This document shows positions 57,471-64,000 of a DNA stretch of 64,000 nucleotides, piece after piece. The first letter of the stretch is position 1, and every line of letters starts with the position of its first letter. The notes beneath the pieces were generated by a model that searched no databases, was not told the DNA's origin, and saw only the letters and a program-made list of their open reading frames with translations. The position numbers were made by a program, and so were the translations under genes. The stretch is from Pseudomonas arsenicoxydans (GTDB taxonomy: Bacteria; Pseudomonadota; Gammaproteobacteria; Pseudomonadales; Pseudomonadaceae), in assembly GCF_900103875.1 (NCBI RefSeq), contig NZ_LT629705.1, forward strand, positions 3,853,001 through 3,917,000. Reading direction: 5' to 3'.

Positions 57471-58508
57471 TCAGCTTGCCAGGCAGGCGGCAAAGCCTTG
57501 GTTCAGCGCTGCGCGGTCCAGGTCGCGGCCGATGAACACAATCTTGCTGGAGCGCGGTTCCGTACCCCATGCAGTGGAGGCGCGGAACTCGACCAGGCTG
57601 TGGACGCCCTGTAGCACGTAGCGCTGATCCTGATCCGCGACGGCCAGCACACCTTTCATGCGGTAAAGGTTGTCGGCCTGCTCAGTGCGCAACCCGCTGA
57701 TCCACTGGTGGAAAGCGAGCAGATTCACCGCGCCGTCCACGGCGATCCCGACTGACGTCACGCTCGGGTCGTGCTCATGATCCAGATCGGGGTGATGTTC
57801 GTCGGCGTGGTGATCGTGTTCAGCGCCGATTTCCATCAGTTTCTGCGTTGACTCGAACGCACCGATGCCGAGGATCTTCGTCAGGTCGATCTGCGCGTAG
57901 CTGGACGTCACCAGCTGCGCCGTGGCGTTCAACCCGCGAATCTTGCCTCGCAGCGCGGCTACATCGTCCTCGCTGACCAGATCGACCTTGTTGATCACGA
58001 TGCGGTCGGCGCAGACGATCTGATCCACCGCCTGGTTGTCCGCGCCATCGAGGTGCAAATCCTCCAGATGCTGGGCGATGTGCTTGGCATCGACCATGGT
58101 CACGATGGCGTCCAGTTCCACTTCATCGGCGATCGGGTCGTTGATAAAGAAGCTCTGTGCTACCGGGTACGGATCGGCCAGGCCGCTGGTTTCGATCAGG
58201 ATGTGATCGAGTCTTACCGGGCGAGCCACCAGTTCGCGGACGATGCGCACCAGGTCTTCGCGGACTTCGGCGGTGCAGCACACGCAACCGTTGACCATCT
58301 CGTAGATTTCTTCGGTCTCGGAACTGAGCACCAGGTCACCGTCGATGCCGACTTCGCCGAATTCGTTTTCGATCACGGCAATCTTGCGCCCGTGGTTTTC
58401 CTTGAGGATGTAGTTGAGGAGGGTGGTTTTGCCGGCGCCGAGGAAACCGGTGAGGATGGTCACCGGGATTTTGCGGTTCGGGGTCGGGGCGTTGAATGGA
58501 AGGTTCAT
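57471..58508 (-). CDS. COG0523 family GTPase (CobW/ZigA-like metallochaperone)
   Basis: A 345-residue G3E GTPase: Walker A GFLGAGKTT at residues 21-29, the metal motif GCVCC (C75-x-C77-C78), Walker B LIETSGLADPYPVAQ, NKVDLV for guanine, and a His/Asp-rich stretch HDHHADEHHPDLDHEHD near residue 230 for metal binding. These proteins deliver Zn2+ or other metals under limitation or to specific client enzymes. In this locus the neighbours are several metal-dependent amidohydrolases, plausible clients. Confidence 0.9.
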   Translation of the reverse strand: MNLPFNAPTPNRKIPVTILTGFLGAGKTTLLNYILKENHGRKIAVIENEFGEVGIDGDLVLSSETEEIYEMVNGCVCCTAEVREDLVRIVRELVARPVRLDHILIETSGLADPYPVAQSFFINDPIADEVELDAIVTMVDAKHIAQHLEDLHLDGADNQAVDQIVCADRIVINKVDLVSEDDVAALRGKIRGLNATAQLVTSSYAQIDLTKILGIGAFESTQKLMEIGAEHDHHADEHHPDLDHEHDPSVTSVGIAVDGAVNLLAFHQWISGLRTEQADNLYRMKGVLAVADQDQRYVLQGVHSLVEFRASTAWGTEPRSSKIVFIGRDLDRAALNQGFAACLAS

Positions 58509-58554
58509 GTAGAGCTCCTTGATGACTGATCGATTGGCCGGGTGATGTTTTTTT

Positions 58555-58580
58555 GTGGGGAGCGGGCTTGCTCGCGAAGC
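58555..58580. repeat. Single REP unit
   Basis: gtggggagcgggcttgctcgcgaag between the GTPase and UbiX genes, a variant of the main REP. Confidence 0.7.
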
Positions 58581-58586
58581 GGTAGA

Positions 58587-59204
58587 TCAGCCGACACCCC
58601 TGCGAACTGCTTTGGCTTCATCGCTCGCGCCGGGTTTCGGGGCTTCACCCCAGCGCAGCGCGGTTCCGGCGTCGAGGCCGAACAGGTCGAGGACACGGCC
58701 GAGGCTGTGATCGACCATTTGCGAAAGGTTTTGCGGACGGGCGTAGAACGCCGGCACCGGTGGGGCGATGATCCCGCCCATCTCGGTGACAGCGGTCATG
58801 TTGCGCAGGTGGGCGAGGGTCAGCGGCGTTTCCCGGGCCATCAGCACCAAGGTGCGGCGTTCCTTCAAGGTGACGTCGGCAGCGCGGCCGATCAGCCCTG
58901 AGGAGGTGCCGGTGGCGATCTCCGCCAAAGTACGCATCGAGCAGGGCGCGACCACCATGCCCAGGCAGCGGAACGATCCGCTGGCGATCCCGGCGGCCAC
59001 GTCGTCGGCGCGGTGGTAGTGGCTGGCCAACGCGCTGACGTCGGCCAGCTTGTAGTCGGTTTCATGGGCCATGGTCAGCAGCGCGGCACGGCTGATGATC
59101 AAGTGGCTTTCGATGTTCAGTTCAGCCAGCAACTCCAGCAGTCGTACGCCGTAGATGAACCCTGACGCGCCGCTGATGCCGACGACCATCCGCTGGCGGT
59201 TCAT
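58587..59204 (-). CDS. UbiX-like flavin prenyltransferase
   Basis: A 205-residue flavoprotein: RMVVGISGASGFIYGVRLLELL (FMN-binding start), GSFRCLGMVVAPCSMRTLAEIATGTSSGLIGRAADVTLKERRTLVLMARETPLT (in pieces; the conserved APCSM, ADV and RE segments), and MGGIIAPPVPAFY. UbiX attaches a dimethylallyl group to FMN, making the prenyl-FMN cofactor of UbiD decarboxylases. It overlaps the UbiD gene by ATGA (59201-59204). This pair is catabolic rather than for ubiquinone, judged by its neighbours. Confidence 0.93.
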   Translation of the reverse strand: MNRQRMVVGISGASGFIYGVRLLELLAELNIESHLIISRAALLTMAHETDYKLADVSALASHYHRADDVAAGIASGSFRCLGMVVAPCSMRTLAEIATGTSSGLIGRAADVTLKERRTLVLMARETPLTLAHLRNMTAVTEMGGIIAPPVPAFYARPQNLSQMVDHSLGRVLDLFGLDAGTALRWGEAPKPGASDEAKAVRRGVG

Positions 59205-60586
59205 GATGGATACTTCTTCAGCAGCGTCAGTGCGCGCTCGACCACGTGCTGATCCAGTTGCGCCTTGATCCCGTCGAAGCCCGATCCGCGCGTGGCGTCC
59301 AGCCCCATGCGCGAGGTGGTGCCGTTGACCGAGGACGAAGGGTCCAGCGGACTGCCGGGTAGACCGTCGATGACGAAAATATCCTGATGGGGTTGAAAGT
59401 GCGTGGCCAGCGCCCAGAGCACATGGCTGTCGTCGCTGATGTCGATGTCGCTGTCCACCGCGATCACGGTTTTGAGGTAGGGGTCCCAGCCGAGCAAGGC
59501 GAGCATGATCTGCCGCGCCTCGCCGTCACGGCTCTGATCCAGCGCCACATAGCAATGAAAATGCGTGCCGGAATTGGGGTAATGCACGGCGGTGACAGCA
59601 GGGAAGCGAGCCTTGAGTTTTTCGCTCATCTCCGCTTCCCGTGGCAGCCGCGCCAGGGTCAGGTGTTCGGCGTAGCGCCCGCCGACCACGTCCACCAGCC
59701 AGGCGTCCTTGCGCCGCATCAGCGTGTCGACCCGCAGCACGTTATTGGTTGAGCGGTCTGAGGAATAGCCGCTGAACTCACCGAACGGACCTTCTTCGGC
59801 ATAGGCCGCGGGGTCGATGGCGCCTTCGAGGACAAACTCGGCAAATGCCGGCACGCCGATACCGTAAAGCGGGGTCTTGACCAGTTCCAGCGGGGCACCG
59901 AACAGGCCGCCGGCCACCGCGCGCTCATCACTGCCGAAAGGCAAGCGTGCAGCGGCGGCAAGCATGAACAACGGATGGGCGCCAACCACCATGGCCACGC
60001 GCAATTCTTCGCCGCGCTCGCGGGCGGTTTGCAGCATGCGCCACAAGTGGCCACGCGAATGCAGGCTGGTGGCGAGGGTCTGCCGGGCATGGCGCATCGA
60101 GCGGTGGTAGCTCATGTTGGCGATGCCGGTGACCGGGTCTTCGGCGATGATGATCGCGTTGGTGATGTACGGGCCACGGTCGCTGTCGAAGTGCTTGAGC
60201 ATCGGCAACAGCGCCAGGTCCACGGCTTCGCCTTCGAAGATTTCGTCCAGCACCGGTCCGGTTTCAACGTAGCGCGGGGCGATCGGGCTGTTGGCGCGAG
60301 CCTGAAAGGTTTCGTGCAACTGCGCCGGAGCAACCCCGAAAATCCGCGCGATGCGGGTCCGGGAGGCGAACAGGTTGGTCGCGACCGGCACACCCAGATG
60401 GCCGACGTTTTCGCAGATCAGCAGCGGGTCGCGGCCTTGTGAGGCGAGGGCATCGACCAGGGCGGTGACGTCCTGGTCGGCGGACAGTTTTTCGTGAATG
60501 GTCAGCACATCGTCCGGGTATTGGCGGCGATAGGCGTCGATGAAGTCGTGGAAATCCTGGGTATCGCCGAGCGTGCAGAGGGTCAT
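59201..60586 (-). CDS. UbiD family (prFMN-dependent) decarboxylase
   Basis: A 461-residue enzyme of the UbiD family: NVGHLGVPVATNLFASRTRIA, GIANMSYHRSMRHARQTLA (conserved R-rich part), EEGPFGEFSGYSSDRS (catalytic Glu) and VDSDIDISDDSHVLWALATHFQP near the C-terminus. These enzymes reversibly decarboxylate aromatic, heteroaromatic or unsaturated acids with prenyl-FMN. Its own UbiX is translationally coupled. The gene is followed upstream by two amidohydrolases; the substrate is probably a heteroaromatic acid. GAGGTGAAACC precedes the ATG. Confidence 0.92.
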   Translation of the reverse strand: MTLCTLGDTQDFHDFIDAYRRQYPDDVLTIHEKLSADQDVTALVDALASQGRDPLLICENVGHLGVPVATNLFASRTRIARIFGVAPAQLHETFQARANSPIAPRYVETGPVLDEIFEGEAVDLALLPMLKHFDSDRGPYITNAIIIAEDPVTGIANMSYHRSMRHARQTLATSLHSRGHLWRMLQTARERGEELRVAMVVGAHPLFMLAAAARLPFGSDERAVAGGLFGAPLELVKTPLYGIGVPAFAEFVLEGAIDPAAYAEEGPFGEFSGYSSDRSTNNVLRVDTLMRRKDAWLVDVVGGRYAEHLTLARLPREAEMSEKLKARFPAVTAVHYPNSGTHFHCYVALDQSRDGEARQIMLALLGWDPYLKTVIAVDSDIDISDDSHVLWALATHFQPHQDIFVIDGLPGSPLDPSSSVNGTTSRMGLDATRGSGFDGIKAQLDQHVVERALTLLKKYPS

Positions 60587-60718
60587 GGTTTCACCTCGTA
60601 AAAAAGCAGGCGCGCAGGGGATCGGCGACGTTCGATCGACAAGCCGTTGGCCTGCCGGTCGATCGAACGCCGGTTCATCTGAACGCCTGAAAGGTCGCTG
60701 TGCGCTTGTTTAAAAAGC

Positions 60719-61624
60719 CTAGAGGTAGGTCGTGGTCAGACGAATGTCCGCTTCGACCAGGTCCTTGGGTGGCGGTGTCGGTTCGATGCCGCACAACCGG
60801 GCGATGTTGTTGCCCAGGTAGTCCTCAAGGTGATCCTCATCGATCCCCAGGCCTTGTGGCGCTGGCGAACACAAGACTTCGAGCTCACGAAGCCACATGC
60901 CCGGTTCGTTCGGCGGCGAATCGGTGCCGAAGACGATCTTGTTGCGTGGCAGTTCCTTGGCGAATTCGACGATCCGCGACTGGAAGCACCAACCGGATTC
61001 GCAGTACACGTTCGGCGTGTCCATGGCCATCCAGAACGCTTCGAAGGAGTAGTTGCCGCCGGTCTGGATGCCGAAGTGACCGATGATGAAATTGACCATC
61101 GGGAACTCGCGGATGATCGGGTAGAACATGGTCGGGATGGTGTACGGCCCGTCGCCCGTGTGGATCAGCACCACGATGTTGTATTTGGCGCAGACTTTCA
61201 TCGCCGGCCGCAGCCAGTCCAGTGCCCGGTCCGGACGATAGCCGTGCATGTTGGCGTGCAGCTTGAGCATCTTGAAGCCGTATTCCTTGATGTGGAATTC
61301 CAGCTCTGCCGCACCGTTTTCCGGTCCCCAGCGTGGGTTGAAGTTGAAGTTGCCGATGAAGCGATCCGGGTATTTCACGCACAGTTCGGCGACGTAGGAC
61401 ATGTAGTCGCGGACGCCTTCGCGGCCCCGGCGGTTGCCGTCGCGATAGCCGGTGTTGCCCGGTGGCGGCTGGATGAAGCCCATGTCGATGCGCCGTGGTT
61501 TGCCATTGATCATGTACGGGCCGTCCATCAGCTTGAGCATGCGCTCGCCGGTGAACGGTTCGCCGGTGTGGCGCCAGGCCTCATCGACCAGGTTGGTGGG
61601 GTGCAGATGGGTATCGATAATCAT
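60719..61624 (-). CDS. Amidohydrolase (ACMSD-type), full metal site
   Basis: A 301-residue amidohydrolase_2 family protein. Metal ligands as expected: H6-L-H8 (IIDTHLHPTN), H155 (VLIHTGDGP), H183 (IIGHFGIQTGG) and D235 (FGTDSPPNEP). Such enzymes include ACMS decarboxylase and gamma-resorcylate decarboxylase. The paralogue at 61629 lies 4 bp upstream, about half identical by eye, but without the HxH. So this is the active copy of a pair. The genes around it are UbiD/UbiX and a purine-type permease. Confidence 0.9.
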   Translation of the reverse strand: MIIDTHLHPTNLVDEAWRHTGEPFTGERMLKLMDGPYMINGKPRRIDMGFIQPPPGNTGYRDGNRRGREGVRDYMSYVAELCVKYPDRFIGNFNFNPRWGPENGAAELEFHIKEYGFKMLKLHANMHGYRPDRALDWLRPAMKVCAKYNIVVLIHTGDGPYTIPTMFYPIIREFPMVNFIIGHFGIQTGGNYSFEAFWMAMDTPNVYCESGWCFQSRIVEFAKELPRNKIVFGTDSPPNEPGMWLRELEVLCSPAPQGLGIDEDHLEDYLGNNIARLCGIEPTPPPKDLVEADIRLTTTYL

Positions 61625-61628
61625 CGGT

Positions 61629-62558
61629 TCAACTCCTGGCCAGCTGGGTGGTGACAGGGCGCTTCAACTGCGCCTCGGCTTCGGACACGGAACGTGGCGG
61701 CGGCGTCGGTTCGAGGCCGATCATCCGTGCGGTGTTGTTGCCCAGGTACTCTTCGAGAGTGTCCTCGTCCAGGTTCAGGCCTTGCGGCGGCTCATGGCAG
61801 AGCACTTCCAGCAGGCGCAGCCACATGCCCGGTTCGTTGGGAGGGGTGTCGGTGCCGAAGAGGATTTTGTGGGTCGGCAAGACCTTGGCGAACTCGACGA
61901 TCCGCGATTGCAGGCACCAGCCCGATTCGCAGTAGACGTTGGGCAACTCCATCGCCCATTGCATGGGTTCGAAGACATAGACGCCGCCCGTCTGCACCCC
62001 GAAGTGCGCCATGATGAAATCGACGTTGGGGAATTCCTTGATCATCGGCACCCACTCCGACGGGATGCTGTAGGGGCCGTCGCCGGTGTGCAGCTTGACC
62101 GGGATGCCCAGCTCGGCGCATTTCTCGAAGGCCGGACGGACCCAGTCCAGCGCCCGGTCCGGGCGATAGGCGTGCATGTTGGCCTGCATCTGGACCATCT
62201 TGAAACCGTGTTCCTTGACGTAGCGCTCGATCGCCTCGACACCGTTTTCCACGCCGCAGCGCGGGTTGTAGACGAAGCAGCCGATGAAGCGATCCGGGTA
62301 GGTCTGCACCATCTTCAGTGTGTAAGCCATGTAGGCATCGATGGATTCGCGCCCGGTGAGGTCGCCGTCGGTCCAGGTGTAAATGGTGTTGCCTTGTGGC
62401 GGCTGGATGAAGGCTTTGTCGATGCGGCGAGGTTTGCCGTTGACCATGTACGGGCCATCCATCATCTCCAGCAGACGCTCGCCGGTGAACGGGTCACCGT
62501 CATGCCTCCAGGCGAGGTCCACCAGATCGGTGGGATAGCAACTGATATCGATGATCAT
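61629..62558 (-). CDS. Amidohydrolase paralogue lacking the HxH metal motif
   Basis: A 309-residue paralogue of the 60719 gene. All of the later ligands are kept (H157 in VKLHTGDGP, H185 in MAHFGVQTGG, D237 in FGTDTPPNEP) but the N-terminal HxH is changed: IIDISCYPTD against IIDTHLHPTN (His to Ser, His to Tyr). The protein cannot bind the usual metal pair in the normal way, so it may be a structural or regulatory subunit of a heteromer with the active copy, or use a different metal site. The start ATG at 62558 is clear. The first gene of the operon. Confidence 0.87.
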   Translation of the reverse strand: MIIDISCYPTDLVDLAWRHDGDPFTGERLLEMMDGPYMVNGKPRRIDKAFIQPPQGNTIYTWTDGDLTGRESIDAYMAYTLKMVQTYPDRFIGCFVYNPRCGVENGVEAIERYVKEHGFKMVQMQANMHAYRPDRALDWVRPAFEKCAELGIPVKLHTGDGPYSIPSEWVPMIKEFPNVDFIMAHFGVQTGGVYVFEPMQWAMELPNVYCESGWCLQSRIVEFAKVLPTHKILFGTDTPPNEPGMWLRLLEVLCHEPPQGLNLDEDTLEEYLGNNTARMIGLEPTPPPRSVSEAEAQLKRPVTTQLARS

Positions 62559-62863
62559 TGAAGTCGATCTCCTGATAGCGGGGAAGGGAACCTTGCGGTT
62601 CGCAGCAGCCACGTCCCGGGCAATCGGCCATTTCTATGCGCATTGCTGCGCATTCCCTCGCCTGGTCGCATCCGGCTCGGGACGCTGTCTGCTTGGGGAG
62701 GAGTATTGGAAGGGGGGATCGGGTTCGTACAATATTAATTGGGCGAGGGGTTGATACGTGTTCGATATCGGGCGGTTTTTTTGTGATGGGGATGTGGCCC
62801 TTTTTGCGAGCGGGCTCGCTCCCCACAGGCGATCTGTTGAGGGAGCGAGCCCGCTCGATGGCG
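62559..62863. other. 305-bp region between operon start and LysR stop
   Basis: Holds the operon promoter region for the minus-strand catabolic genes and a REP pair at 62805-62859. No gene seen. Confidence 0.5.
62805..62859. repeat. Inverted REP pair
   Basis: tgcgagcgggctcgctcccc on one arm, gggagcgagcccgctcgatg on the other, a variant of the main REP family, just before the LysR stop codon. Confidence 0.8.
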
Positions 62864-63754
62864 TCAGCTCAGCGTCTGCCGAGCCAGAGTCTTGATCACC
62901 TCAACCACCGGCGCCACTCGCTCGGCTTGTCCCGGCGGCCACACCGCGTACAGGTTGTAATGCGCTGCAATCATCGTGTCGTTCAATGCCACCAAACGTC
63001 CCGAGCGCAATGCATCAGCGGCCAGCAAGCCGCGCACCAGGCCCGCGCCAACCCCGGCCTCGGCGGCGGCGATCAGGTTCGCCGCGTTATCAAAAATCAC
63101 ACGCGCGGCCGGCTCGCTCGGCGCCATTTCAGAGGCCTCCAGCCAGGGGATCCACGAACGGCGCGTATACCCCAACAACGGCAATTCCAACACTTGTGCA
63201 GGAGTCATGGGCACCTGTAAACCGTGTCGTTCCAGCAACGCGGGCGAAGCCACCGCGCGGACGCTGTCGCCACAAATCTGTGTCATCTCGCAGTCTTCCC
63301 AATCGCCATAGCCGTAGCGCAACGCCAGGTCGACCCGCTCGAACGAGCTGCGATCCGAGCGCGGCATCGACAGCAGGACCACTTCATGGTCGGGCAGCAA
63401 ATCAAGCAGTTGCGGTAGCCGCGGGTTGAGCCAGCTCTGCGCCAGTTCACTGTCGACATCCAGGGTCAGCCGTTGCGCGACGCTGCGGTTTTTCACCGAG
63501 GACAGCGCCCGGTCGATCTGCGCGAGGCCGTCGGACAGCACGCTGGCAAACAATTGACCGGCATCGGTCAGGTTGCTGCCGCCGCCTTCGCGAACGAACA
63601 GCGGCTGGCCAATGAAGTCTTCCAGGCTGCGGATCTGCTGGCTGATAGCGCTGTGGGTCAAGTCGAGTCTGCGCGCGGCGCTGGAGAAACTTCCGCTGCG
63701 AGCAGCCTGGATGAAGGCATTCATGGACTGCACCGACGGGTATCGCTTGTACAT
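62864..63754 (-). CDS. LysR family regulator of the catabolic locus
   Basis: A 296-residue GcvA-like Lys[46 protein letters not shown] (helix-turn-helix), [17 protein letters not shown] in the effector domain. It sits between the minus-strand catabolic operon and the divergent hydroxylase gene (119 bp apart). It probably controls one or both. The start ATG at 63754 leaves a normal-length N-terminus. Confidence 0.9.
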   Translation of the reverse strand: MYKRYPSVQSMNAFIQAARSGSFSSAARRLDLTHSAISQQIRSLEDFIGQPLFVREGGGSNLTDAGQLFASVLSDGLAQIDRALSSVKNRSVAQRLTLDVDSELAQSWLNPRLPQLLDLLPDHEVVLLSMPRSDRSSFERVDLALRYGYGDWEDCEMTQICGDSVRAVASPALLERHGLQVPMTPAQVLELPLLGYTRRSWIPWLEASEMAPSEPAARVIFDNAANLIAAAEAGVGAGLVRGLLAADALRSGRLVALNDTMIAAHYNLYAVWPPGQAERVAPVVEVIKTLARQTLS

Positions 63755-63872
63755 GCTGTTAGTCCTACTTACACAGGATGGCAGAAATCGTCGCTGGCCC
63801 GTTTTTGTGCAGGCTTCCAATAATCGGCGACCAGGCCCGCACAAAGACGGGCCGCTCTCTTGGAGCCTGACA

Positions 63873-64000
63873 ATGATCGAATTCACGGTAAACGGCGAAC
63901 GACACGAGCTGGTAGAGCCATCGCCCTCCATGCCCTTGTTATGGGTGTTGCGAGATCACTTGAAACTCACCGGCACCAAGTTCGGATGCGGCATGGGCCT
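63873..64000 (+). CDS. Molybdenum hydroxylase [2Fe-2S] subunit (partial, cut by window end)
   Basis: Only the first 42 residues are in the window: [20 protein letters not shown] then [22 protein letters not shown]. This is the N-terminus of the small iron-sulfur subunit of xanthine-dehydrogenase-type enzymes (isoquinoline or aldehyde oxidoreductase alpha), where GTKFGCG(x)GxCGAC binds the first [2Fe-2S] cluster. Such enzymes hydroxylate N-heteroaromatic rings using a molybdenum cofactor. GGAGCC is 9 nt upstream of the ATG. The large subunit should follow. Confidence 0.85.
   Translation, partial: MIEFTVNGERHELVEPSPSMPLLWVLRDHLKLTGTKFGCGMG

Overview
The window reads as chromosomal DNA of a Pseudomonas of the P. 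fluorescens group. The evidence is the GC-rich coding, the two REP-type intergenic repeat families seen about ten times (a 'gcgggcttgcccgcg' palindrome and a 'gtcgagtgaaacgaggctgcgat' family), and typical Pseudomonas genes (cyanate operon, DUF2790, MHS-family transporters, lactate genes). I saw no rRNA, tRNA, CRISPR array or complete insertion sequence.

Layout. 1-3034: the left edge holds a large partial DUF4238 protein with a SEC-C zinc motif, followed by a gene-poor stretch with a 23-bp tandem repeat; this looks accessory. 3035-5161: a small PLDc_N membrane protein and a phospholipase D-like protein. 5294-11836: a minus-strand group of an NCS1 permease (broken by a 7-bp duplication), ArgE-like deacylase, DUF1028, a Rid protein, a flavin monooxygenase and a LysR regulator; it looks like uptake and breakdown of a nitrogen compound. 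11949-16722: a plus-strand group of 2-oxoglutarate/Fe(II) oxygenase, betaine-type binding protein, glutathione-dependent formaldehyde dehydrogenase, VOC protein and GlxA/GbdR-type regulator, which fits oxidative N-demethylation with formaldehyde disposal. 16741-17834: Sco1 and PCu(A)C copper chaperones. 18226-26980: a TolB-like regulator, several unknown small or secreted proteins, an MHS transporter, a DUF1906-SH3 protein, a DeoR regulator and a dienelactone hydrolase. 27122-34482: L-lactate permease, CAP and SleB-type secreted proteins, and a 1161-residue membrane protein of unknown function.

34921-37110 is a four-gene minus-strand group: an HvfA-like RiPP metallophore precursor with two EGKCG units, a DoxX protein, a glutathione transferase and a dienelactone hydrolase, with no MNIO maturase alongside. 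37489-40410: glutaminase, a ProA-like dehydrogenase and a BON protein. 40492-42982: cyanate detoxification (cynT, DUF2790, cynS, divergent cynR). 42992-49644: small unknown proteins, an acetyltransferase, a glutathione transferase, topoisomerase III, DUF427 and L-lactate dehydrogenase. 49750-54193: a second MHS transporter, a GMC oxidoreductase and its divergent LysR regulator.

54610-64000 is the most coherent catabolic locus: amidohydrolase/deaminase, NCS2 purine-type permease, COG0523 GTPase, UbiX and UbiD (prFMN decarboxylase), two tandem amidohydrolases of which one has lost its HxH metal motif, a LysR regulator, and a divergent molybdenum-hydroxylase [2Fe-2S] subunit cut by the window edge. 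Together these suggest uptake, hydroxylation, deamination and decarboxylation of an N-heteroaromatic acid. The substrate cannot be named from sequence alone.
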